Positions 1 through 5,312 of a DNA stretch of 8,911 nt are shown here, in pieces. Each line of letters starts with the position of its first letter. The first letter of the stretch is position 1. This DNA is from Acidimicrobiaceae bacterium. Its GTDB lineage: Bacteria; Actinomycetota; Acidimicrobiia; Acidimicrobiales; RAAP-2. Location of the stretch: positions 1-8,911 of the forward strand of contig JAUTXB010000036.1 of the NCBI GenBank assembly GCA_030838245.1, in the 5' to 3' direction. Below the pieces are notes generated by a model that made no database searches, was not told the DNA's origin, and was given only the letters and a program-made list of their open reading frames with translations. Both the position numbers and the translations under genes were made by a program.

Positions 1-122
1 TCCGGGAACTCTTGGGACCGCACATGGGAAGGCATCAGGGACATCGCGGTGACCTCTGCGTCAAAGAACGGGATGTTGATGTTCAGGGTCGTTAAGTATG
101 TCTTGACCTGGACCCCAACCAG
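1..122. other. Lower-GC stretch downstream of tRNA-Ser, no assigned gene
   Basis: By my count this edge region is about 56% G+C (67 of the first 120 bases), clearly below the coding DNA in the rest of the window. One minus-strand frame stays open from the tRNA 3' side to the window edge (about 39 codons), but it has no Shine-Dalgarno and the peptide is not recognisable. The plus-strand frame is also open, and it runs straight into the tRNA. I therefore assign no gene. The region could be plain intergenic DNA or the edge of something inserted next to the tRNA gene; the window ends too soon to decide. Confidence 0.3.
86..115. terminator. Imperfect hairpin just past the tRNA-Ser 3' end (possible terminator)
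   Basis: Outer arms GGGTC (86-90) and GACCC (111-115) pair perfectly. Inner arms GTTAAG (91-96) and CTTGAC (102-107) pair with one non-Watson-Crick position, a U-G wobble in plus-strand RNA and a C-A mismatch in minus-strand RNA. The loop is 5 nt, and there is a 3-nt bulge at 108-110. It lies 7 bases past the end of the minus-strand tRNA, where a terminator is expected, but it has no U-tract and folds slightly better on the opposite strand. Low confidence. Confidence 0.25.
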
Positions 123-207
123 CGGAGGGAGTGGGATTCGAACCCACGGAGGCTTGCACCTCACGGCTTTTCAAGAGCCGCGCATTTGTCCGCTCTGCCA
201 TCCCTCC
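123..207 (-). tRNA. tRNA-Ser (anticodon UGA)
   Basis: On the minus strand the acceptor stem GGAGGGA (207-201) pairs with TCCCTCC (130-124), followed by discriminator G at 123; no CCA is encoded. The anticodon arm is CGGCT-CTTGAAA-AGCCG, which places UGA as the anticodon and reads UCA and other UCN serine codons. A long variable arm (GAGG...CCTC pairing) follows, the class II feature shared by tRNA-Ser, tRNA-Leu and bacterial tRNA-Tyr. The T-arm is GTGGG-TTCGAAT-CCCAC. The length is 85 nt before CCA addition. The 3' end abuts the lower-GC region at the window edge; tRNA 3' ends are common integration sites, but I see no integrase or duplicated tRNA end here. Confidence 0.95.
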
Positions 208-218
208 CGGTCCCGGTC

Positions 219-224
219 AGGGTA
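219..224 (-). promoter_or_regulatory. Candidate -10 box for tRNA-Ser
   Basis: On the minus strand the hexamer TACCCT fits the actinobacterial TANNNT -10 pattern. Its last base is 12 nt upstream of the mature tRNA 5' end at 207. That would put transcription start near 212 and leave a leader of about 5 nt for RNase P to remove, a normal spacing for tRNA genes. No good TTGACA-like -35 is visible. An 11-bp tandem repeat begins 19 bp upstream, where a -35 element or activator site would be. Confidence 0.4.
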
Positions 225-242
225 GTCGCCTGCTCACAGGCC

Positions 243-286
243 GATCAGCGGTTGATCACCGGCCGATCACCGGGCGATCACCGGAG
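243..286. repeat. Four-copy 11-bp tandem repeat (GATCASCGG + 2 nt)
   Basis: The core GATCACCGG occurs at 254-262, 265-273 and 276-284, and a one-base variant GATCAGCGG is at 243-251. Every copy starts exactly 11 bp after the previous one, with 2-nt spacers TT, CC and GC. The array lies between the end of pheA and tRNA-Ser, upstream of the tRNA's candidate -10 box. The period is close to one DNA helical turn, so all copies would face the same side of the helix, as in a multi-site operator. Simple replication slippage would also make such an array. Function unknown. Confidence 0.8.
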
Positions 287-331
287 GACCCGACGGACAG
301 GCTGGGCAGACCCAGGGCAGCGCTCGGCAGA

Positions 332-1318
332 TCAGGCCCGGCGAGCAGATCGCCCGGTGCCGTCGGCGCCCCATTTGATCTGGGACCGCAACCCATCGAG
401 CCAGGAATCGGCCTGGCGCCATGCGTCGTCGACTTCCTTGCGGATCGCCGGCCCCGCCTCGCCCGCCGCCGGATAGGAGCCGAGAAATTTCACGTCGGCC
501 AGCCCGGCGCGGAGGTCGCGAAGGCAGTCGGCGATCACTTCGTCGGCCACGTGACCCTCGAGGTCGATGATGAAGCAGTAGTCACCGAGGGCCTGCTTGG
601 TGGGGCGGGACTCGAGCTTGGTCAAGTTGATGTTCCGCGCCGAGAATTGGCCGAGGATGCCATGGAGGCTTCCCGGCCGATCGGCCCGCTGAAAGCAGGC
701 GATGGTGGTGCGGTCATGCCCGGTCGGCGCCGGTATCCCGCGGCGAGCCACAGCCACGAACCGGGTCTGGTTCTCGGGATGGTCCTCGACGTCTTCGGCC
801 AGGATGTCGAGCCCGTAGAGCTTGGCGGCCAGCCGTGGGGCGATCGCCGCTGTCGGCACATCGAGCACGTCAGCTGCTCCTTCGCCCAGCAAGCGAGCTG
901 CGTCTGCTGTGGAATTGGCCGGCGCCACCTCGGCGCCCGGCAGGTGTTCGACCAGGAAGGCGCGGCACTGAGCGGTGGCCATGGGGATCGACGTGACCCG
1001 GCGCACCTCTTCGATCCGGGTCCCCGGTCGAGCCATCAGATGGAGATGGATATCAAGGACCACCTCTCGCTGGATGACCAGTTGGCGGTCGAAGATCAGG
1101 CTGTCGAGGGTGTCGCGTACCGATCCTTCGATCGCATTCTCGATGGGGAGGAAACCGAGATCGACCCGATCGTCCTCGACCGCCTCGAGCACGTCATGGA
1201 GCGAGGCCAGCGCCACCACCTCGGCATCTGCGTAGTCAGGCTCGGAGAACAGCGCCTCTTCGGTGAAGGTGCCCTGCGGCCCGAGGAACCCGATACGCAG
1301 GGGTGCATCCGGGGCCAT
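332..1318 (-). CDS. pheA: Prephenate dehydratase with ACT domain
   Basis: Converts prephenate to phenylpyruvate with loss of water and CO2, the committed step of phenylalanine synthesis in the cytoplasm. From the start chosen here the protein is 328 aa. The catalytic domain runs from about residue 7 to 190, opening with FLGPQGTFTEEA (11-22), then PIEN (58-61), and ending in the catalytic TRF triad (185-187). An ACT regulatory domain follows at about 204-285, with the RPGSL loop (214-218) and the phenylalanine-binding ESRP motif (236-239), so feedback inhibition by phenylalanine is expected. No chorismate mutase domain is fused. An ATG at 1342 would add 8 residues (336 aa). I prefer 1318 because a TATCCT -10 box at 1332-1327 would put the transcript start near 1320, giving an almost leaderless mRNA and excluding the upstream ATG. 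Divergent from larB. The C-terminal tail (about 286-328) is Arg/Asp-rich and not part of the core fold. Confidence 0.95.
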   Translation of the reverse strand: MAPDAPLRIGFLGPQGTFTEEALFSEPDYADAEVVALASLHDVLEAVEDDRVDLGFLPIENAIEGSVRDTLDSLIFDRQLVIQREVVLDIHLHLMARPGTRIEEVRRVTSIPMATAQCRAFLVEHLPGAEVAPANSTADAARLLGEGAADVLDVPTAAIAPRLAAKLYGLDILAEDVEDHPENQTRFVAVARRGIPAPTGHDRTTIACFQRADRPGSLHGILGQFSARNINLTKLESRPTKQALGDYCFIIDLEGHVADEVIADCLRDLRAGLADVKFLGSYPAAGEAGPAIRKEVDDAWRQADSWLDGLRSQIKWGADGTGRSARRA

Positions 1319-1326
1319 ACCCAGGC

Positions 1327-1334
1327 AGGATAGT
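1327..1334. promoter_or_regulatory. Overlapping divergent -10 elements, pheA / larB
   Basis: The octamer AGGATAGT holds a -10-like hexamer on each strand. TATCCT (1332-1327, minus) points to pheA and GATAGT (1329-1334, plus) points to larB. Taking the last T as position -7, larB transcription would begin exactly at its ATG (1341) and pheA transcription at 1320, two bases before its ATG at 1318. Neither gene has a convincing Shine-Dalgarno; larB has only AGGA 10 bp upstream. No -35 hexamer is visible for either. This suggests one bidirectional promoter producing leaderless mRNAs, but it is inferred from spacing alone. Confidence 0.4.
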
Positions 1335-1340
1335 GAAGTC

Positions 1341-2213
1341 ATGGACCCTGCCGCCCTTTACCGCCTGCTCGAAGACGTCCGATCGGGCGCCTGTTCTCCC
1401 GACGCCGCCGTCCAGCAGCTGCGTCGGCTGCCCTTTGCTGACCTGGGATTCGCCAAGGTGGACCATCACCGGTCGCTGCGCCAGGGCTTTCCCGAAGCGG
1501 TCTACGGACCGGGCAAGACCGCAGCACAGTGCTCGGCCATCGTGGGTGAGCTCCTCTCTGATGCCGGGATCGAAGGTCGAACCGATGGAGGCATCCCAGA
1601 TAGAACCGGCGGCGCAACAGACAGCTCACCGGCGGGGGGAACCCTTCGGTCCCTTTCGTCCATGAGCCCGGTCCTCCTCACCCGAGCCGACGACGAGCAG
1701 GTGGCGCGAGCGATGGCTGATCACGCCGGTGGATCGAGGACGATCACCGGCGTCGCTACCGGAGCGGACCAGGTCCGCGGTGAGCTGTCGACGGTGGTGT
1801 GGCAACCGGCACCGGAGCGGAGCGATCGCGTTCTGGTCATCACGGCGGGGACGTCCGACCTGCCGGTGGCCCGGGAGTGCGAGGCGACACTGGTAGCCCT
1901 GGGCTTTCGCCCCGACCTTCTTCCTGATTGTGGAGTGGCCGGGGTCCACCGGCTTCTCGCCTCGGCCGACACCTTGGCCGAAGCCGACGCCATCGTGGTC
2001 GTGGCCGGGATGGAAGGCGCCCTGGCCAGCCTGGTCGGCGGCATCACCCCGGCACCGGTCGTGGCCGTACCCACCAGCACCGGGTACGGAGCGGCGCTCG
2101 AGGGGGTCACCGCCCTGTTGGCCATGCACGCGTCGTGTGCAGCCGGCATCGCCGTGGTGGGTATCGACAACGGGTACGGCGCCGCCTGTGCCGTTGCTCG
2201 GATGCTGCCATGA
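1341..2213 (+). CDS. larB: LarB, pyridinium-3,5-biscarboxylic acid mononucleotide synthase
   Basis: LarB starts nickel-pincer nucleotide (NPN) synthesis: it carboxylates the pyridinium ring of nicotinic acid adenine dinucleotide at C5 and releases AMP. The protein is 290 aa. The N-terminal domain (1-75) has the LarB signature DLGFAKVDHHRSLRQGFPE (34-52) and GPGKT (56-60). The C-terminal PurE-like domain (about 130-290) has VITAGTSDLPVA (166-177), CGVAGVHRLL (197-206), VVAGMEGALASLVGG (230-244), VPTSTGYGA (253-261) and the terminal IDNGYGA. Cys266 in HASCAAG sits where the covalent catalytic cysteine (Cys221 of Lactobacillus plantarum LarB) is expected. Residues about 78-110 form a Gly/Ser/Thr-rich linker longer than usual, so the protein exceeds the common length of about 250 aa. 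The start is the ATG where family similarity begins; an in-frame GTG at 1263 lies inside pheA and adds unrelated residues. Overlaps larC by ATGA. Confidence 0.95.
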   Translation: MDPAALYRLLEDVRSGACSPDAAVQQLRRLPFADLGFAKVDHHRSLRQGFPEAVYGPGKTAAQCSAIVGELLSDAGIEGRTDGGIPDRTGGATDSSPAGGTLRSLSSMSPVLLTRADDEQVARAMADHAGGSRTITGVATGADQVRGELSTVVWQPAPERSDRVLVITAGTSDLPVARECEATLVALGFRPDLLPDCGVAGVHRLLASADTLAEADAIVVVAGMEGALASLVGGITPAPVVAVPTSTGYGAALEGVTALLAMHASCAAGIAVVGIDNGYGAACAVARMLP

Positions 2214-3508
2214 GCGGGGCGCCCCGCGGCTCGACCGGTCATGGCTCGACCGGTCATGGCTCGACCGGTCGCGGCTCGATTGCGTGGTTCCATTGCTTCG
2301 CCGGCATTGCCGGTGACATGGCCCTCGGCAGCCTCCTCGACGCCGGCGCCGACCTCGACGAGGTCCAGTCCATCCTGAAGCGACTGCCCTTTGGCGGCTG
2401 GTCGCTCCGCACCGAGGCGGTACTCCGCGGAGGCATCGCCGCCACCCGGGCCGTCGTGTCGGTCAAAGACAACGTCGTGGTCAGAACGCATGGGCACATC
2501 GTCGGCCTGGTAGAGGAGGCGCAGCTGCCCGATCGGGTGGGGCGGCGGTCGCTCGCCGTATTTTCCGCCCTGGCCGAAGCGGAGGCCCGCCTGCACCGAC
2601 GGCCCGTCGAGCAGGTCCATTTTCACGAAGTCGGAGGACACGACACCATCGTGGACGTCGTGGGGACCGTCGCCGCACTGGAGGTGCTCGACGTCGATGT
2701 GGTGACGGCGAGCCCAGTGGCTACCGGCACCGGGATGGTCCGGGCCGCCCATGGCATGCTCCCCAACCCGGCGCCAGCGGTGGTGGCGCTGTTGGAAGGT
2801 GCACCCACGTGGGGACGGGACCTGGCCGTGGAGCTGACCACGCCCACCGGGGCTGCCCTCTTGGCCGCATTGTCGTCGGGATACGGGCCGATGCCGTCAA
2901 TGCGCATCGCCGCTAGCGGGTTCGGTGCAGGGACTCGTGAGCTCGATGATCTGCCCAACTGCACCCAGGTCGTCGTAGGACAGCCGGCCACGCGCCCGGC
3001 AGGATCACCCGACGCAGGGCCGGGTCAGCCGGTGACCCTCCTCGAGGCCAATGTGGACGATGCCACCGGCGAGCAGTTGGCCTACGCCGCGTCCACCCTC
3101 CTCGAGATGGGCGCCCACGATGTCTGGCTCAGCCCCATCGTGATGAAGAAGGGTCGGCCGGGGAGCACTATCCACGTCCTCTGCGACCCGGCGGATGGCG
3201 CCCGGCTTCGAGCATCGCTGCGGGCGGAGACGGGAACGCTCGGCGTCCGAGGGTCGACACTCGAGCGTTGGCCGGTGTCACGCTCGATCGATACCGTCGA
3301 CGTCGACGGTCACATCATTCGGATCAAGTCCTCACCGGGTCGGATCAAAGCCGAGTTCGACGATGTCGCCCGTGCCGCCCGCGACAGTGGCATTCCCCTG
3401 CGGGACGTGGCCGCTCGAGCAGAGACCGCATGGCAATCTCAGCACCTCGACGAGGACAGAGGCACTGGATCGACAGGCCGGGGCCAGGACGAGGACCCGA
3501 CGGCTTGA
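2210..3508 (+). CDS. larC: LarC, nickel insertion protein for nickel-pincer nucleotide (single-ORF form)
   Basis: LarC is the CTP-dependent cyclometallase that inserts nickel into the bisthiolated pyridinium nucleotide made by LarB and LarE. The protein is 432 aa. After a repetitive N-terminal extension (1-23) the LarC1 part begins with WFHCFAGIAGDM (26-37), followed by VHFHEVGGHDTIVD (136-149), GMLPNPAPA (182-190) and ELTTPTGAA (208-216). The LarC2 part begins at EANVDDATGE (279-288) and includes MKKGRPG (312-318) and TGTLGVR (341-347). The two halves are one continuous frame, with a Pro/Gly-rich linker at about 255-275; in Lactobacillus plantarum they are joined by programmed frameshifting. 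The ATG at 2210 overlaps the larB stop (ATGA), indicating translational coupling. The N-terminus carries three GSTGH/R units and the C-terminus ends in an acidic tail with a similar GSTGRG. No larE or larA is in the window. Confidence 0.95.
   Translation: MSGAPRGSTGHGSTGHGSTGRGSIAWFHCFAGIAGDMALGSLLDAGADLDEVQSILKRLPFGGWSLRTEAVLRGGIAATRAVVSVKDNVVVRTHGHIVGLVEEAQLPDRVGRRSLAVFSALAEAEARLHRRPVEQVHFHEVGGHDTIVDVVGTVAALEVLDVDVVTASPVATGTGMVRAAHGMLPNPAPAVVALLEGAPTWGRDLAVELTTPTGAALLAALSSGYGPMPSMRIAASGFGAGTRELDDLPNCTQVVVGQPATRPAGSPDAGPGQPVTLLEANVDDATGEQLAYAASTLLEMGAHDVWLSPIVMKKGRPGSTIHVLCDPADGARLRASLRAETGTLGVRGSTLERWPVSRSIDTVDVDGHIIRIKSSPGRIKAEFDDVARAARDSGIPLRDVAARAETAWQSQHLDEDRGTGSTGRGQDEDPTA
2228..2272 (+). 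repeat. Three-copy 15-bp in-frame repeat in larC
   Basis: The unit GGCTCGACCGGTCAT occurs at 2228-2242 and 2243-2257. A third copy ending in CGC is at 2258-2272, and a partial fourth (GGCTCGA) follows. Being 15 bp, it adds five codons per unit and encodes GSTGH, GSTGH, GSTGR near the LarC N-terminus (residues 7-21), just before the conserved core at about residue 25. Copy number could change by slippage without breaking the frame. Confidence 0.9.
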
Positions 3509-3553
3509 GCCGGGCGATCAGCGACGAGTTCCCGACGGGCTGAGTCGGCCCGC

Positions 3554-3584
3554 GAGCCACACCCCGATGAGCGAGCCGTGGCTC
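3554..3584. terminator. Possible bidirectional terminator hairpin between larC and the convergent small gene
   Basis: GAGCCAC (3554-3560) and GTGGCTC (3578-3584) form a perfect 7-bp inverted repeat around a 17-nt loop. It lies in the 88-bp gap between the ends of two convergent genes, where a shared terminator is expected. The loop is long and no U-tract follows on either strand, so this is tentative. Confidence 0.3.
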
Positions 3585-3596
3585 CACTGGCGCCGG

Positions 3597-3950
3597 TCAC
3601 TTCACCCAGGGATAGCCCCGGACCCCAGGCAGCGTGGGGCCGGGCTCCGCTTCGAAGTCATCGTCGTCGGCGATCTCGAAGACCAAGCGGATCTCGGCAC
3701 TCTCGCAGACCTCAGCAATTCGGTCGTGCCGACCGATCTCTGCCGCAGCCAACCGATCCCCTAGATCAGCCAGATCCTCGGGATCGGCATCGACGAATCC
3801 GACCGTCACGATCTCCCGCTTGTCGACGATGCCGGGGCCCGCCAGTATCCGGGCCGGCGTTCCGTATCCGATCTCGGGGAACCAGGCTGTCCGGAAGTCC
3901 TCGTAGGTCTTTCCCTCGCGCAGCTTCCGCGCCAGAACGATTCCCAGCAT
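3597..3950 (-). CDS. Small hypothetical protein, possibly a dimeric alpha/beta-barrel (ferredoxin-like) fold
   Basis: A 117-aa soluble protein without signal peptide or membrane segment. I do not recognise the family with certainty. It opens with a hydrophobic strand, MLGIVLARKL (1-10), then a charged helix-like segment REGKTYEDFRTAWFP (11-25), a strand with KREIVTVGFVD (44-54), an acidic helix (about 56-80) and a second strand IRLVFEIADDDD (87-98). This order resembles small ABM/EthD-like dimeric barrels, but no catalytic motif is visible, so I give no function. The start at 3950 is preferred over an ATG at 3986 because GAGGGGG lies 4-5 bases upstream of it and the fold begins there. Convergent with larC. 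It is in the same direction as the HNH gene but separated from its stop by 135 bp that holds its own possible promoter. Confidence 0.75.
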   Translation of the reverse strand: MLGIVLARKLREGKTYEDFRTAWFPEIGYGTPARILAGPGIVDKREIVTVGFVDADPEDLADLGDRLAAAEIGRHDRIAEVCESAEIRLVFEIADDDDFEAEPGPTLPGVRGYPWVK

Positions 3951-3989
3951 GTGGCCCCCTCGATTGGGATGGACTTCGGGTGACAATCG

Positions 3990-3995
3990 AATCTA
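3990..3995 (-). promoter_or_regulatory. Candidate -10 box for the small hypothetical gene
   Basis: TAGATT on the minus strand fits TANNNT and would give a leader of about 33 nt to the ATG at 3950, which carries a good Shine-Dalgarno (GAGGGGG). No recognisable -35 hexamer lies 16-18 bp upstream. Confidence 0.25.
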
Positions 3996-4004
3996 CCCGG
4001 CGTC

Positions 4005-4020
4005 CTCGTGCAGAGACGAG
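4005..4020. terminator. Small inverted repeat downstream of the HNH gene
   Basis: CTCGT (4005-4009) and ACGAG (4016-4020) form a 5-bp stem with a 6-nt loop (GCAGAG). It is 66 bp past the end of the minus-strand HNH gene and about 10 bp upstream of the candidate -10 box of the next gene. It could be a weak terminator or an operator half-site pair. No U-tract. Weak evidence. Confidence 0.2.
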
Positions 4021-4085
4021 TGGGCCACAATCCATGACCAGGGATCACCCGGGGACGTCGGTCGGGTCCGCGGCTGAACTTGGAG

Positions 4086-5312
4086 TCACTCGATCGCCAA
4101 ACGCGGCTGGTGTTCGGACATCGACCGGCCCGGCGCATCCGATGCGACATCGGGTGCCGGCAACTTCGTCGGCGGCTGCCACGACCAGTGATCACCTTGG
4201 CGCGAAAGGAGGTGGCCTTGGTGCGTCTTGAGGTAGTGGTGCCAATGGCACAATCGGGCCAGGTTGTCGAGCTTGGTGGGGCCGCGTTCGATGACGGGAA
4301 TCACATGATCGATCTCCAGCCCATCGCTGACGTCACAGCCCGGAACCACACAGTGGGTGTCGCGCTCGATGATCGCCCTGCGAATGGACGCCGGAATCGT
4401 CCTCCCTGCGTGCGCGACTCCTGTGACATCGACACCGTTGGTCACCAGGACACTCAGTATCGAGTCCTCTGCCAACCGACGGGCTGCCGCGACGGGGATC
4501 GGTCCGATTCCCGGGATCTCGCAGATCTCGCCGGGCTCGAGGTGTCCCCGGATCAGCGCCTCGTGGTCGACGCGCACGTGGACCATGGTTGACGGGCTCG
4601 ACGAGCGGTCGGCGGAGGTCGGGGCGGCCAAACCGGTCAGCGCGTCGGCCGCATACGCCGCCATGGGCTCGTGACGTCCGCAGCGCCGACCCTCGGCCGC
4701 CAGCCTGGCGCTCTCCGATTTCACCACCGCCACGAGCTTGGCCCCCTCATCGGGCGTCAGACGGGCGTCGAACCGGACGGCACCCTCGTTGTCCGTCCAG
4801 TGGCGGAGGTAGCGGCCGCGTCGGATCTTTTCGTAGCGGGACGTGCCGTCATCGGCAGTGGCACGGACCCGTCTGCATCGCAGCTTCAAGACGTTCATGG
4901 TCTGCCCGGCCGCCTCGACCAATTCGTCCTCTGCCTCGGGCTTGTGGATCGCCGCCCCGGCGATCTCCCGCGTTTGGGCCTCGGACAAGCGCCCGTCCCG
5001 TAGCGCATCCTCGGTTGCAGGAAGTGAGCCGAGCTGTCGCGCCGTCTGCAACGAGTTGATGGCCGAACCGAGACCTGTCCCTGTTTTCCGGGCCATCATG
5101 TCGGCGGCCGAGCGGTGACCGTCCTTCCGCCAGACATTGGAGGACTCGACGCGGCGGGCGGCCAGCAGCTTGCCGGCGGCCGCCAGCTTTTCGATGGTGG
5201 CGAACGCCTCGAGGAGGCGGGCGGCGTCGGGGCCCGAGATGCGCTCGGGCTCGAACCCGCTTACCTCTTGACGTAGTTTCGATGCAATCCGTTGAAGGTT
5301 CGAGTACATCAT
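4086..5312 (-). CDS. DUF222 / HNH endonuclease domain protein (13E12 repeat family)
   Basis: A 408-aa protein with the two-part layout of the actinobacterial 13E12/REP13E12 family: a long helical DUF222 region (about 30-300) and a C-terminal HNH nuclease domain (about 308-365). The nuclease core is visible as CVVPGC (321-326, first zinc-binding pair), LEIDHVIP (332-339, catalytic His336), Asn350 in KLDNLARLC (347-355) and CHWHH (355-359, remaining zinc and metal ligands). The tail has the common aromatic DHWSWQPP segment (374-381). Such proteins are often present in many copies per genome; their role is unproven and a mobile or selfish origin is suspected. The start has adjacent ATG codons at 5312 and 5309. 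There is no Shine-Dalgarno, but a CATCCT box at 5324-5319 places +1 on the first ATG, again suggesting a leaderless mRNA. The frame is intact with all HNH residues present, so it is likely functional. No flanking inverted repeats were found. Confidence 0.92.
   Translation of the reverse strand: MMYSNLQRIASKLRQEVSGFEPERISGPDAARLLEAFATIEKLAAAGKLLAARRVESSNVWRKDGHRSAADMMARKTGTGLGSAINSLQTARQLGSLPATEDALRDGRLSEAQTREIAGAAIHKPEAEDELVEAAGQTMNVLKLRCRRVRATADDGTSRYEKIRRGRYLRHWTDNEGAVRFDARLTPDEGAKLVAVVKSESARLAAEGRRCGRHEPMAAYAADALTGLAAPTSADRSSSPSTMVHVRVDHEALIRGHLEPGEICEIPGIGPIPVAAARRLAEDSILSVLVTNGVDVTGVAHAGRTIPASIRRAIIERDTHCVVPGCDVSDGLEIDHVIPVIERGPTKLDNLARLCHWHHYLKTHQGHLLSRQGDHWSWQPPTKLPAPDVASDAPGRSMSEHQPRLAIE

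Noticed and set aside
243..286. CRISPR-like array
   Set aside because: Units are 9 bp with 2-bp spacers, far too short for CRISPR, and there are no cas genes.
131..1333. Long plus-strand open frame (400 codons) antisense to tRNA-Ser and pheA
   Set aside because: Its first residues are a translation of the tRNA and the rest mirrors pheA, which has clear conserved motifs on the other strand. It is a typical high-GC antisense shadow with no recognisable domain.
1928..2209. N-terminal extension of LarC back to 1928
   Set aside because: It runs inside larB in another frame and is Arg/Gly-rich. The ATG at 2210 overlapping the larB stop is the natural start.
1721..2752. Minus-strand open frame of 343 codons across larB and larC
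   Set aside because: It is a mirror of two well-supported plus-strand genes, and it shows only the reverse translation of the larC repeat.
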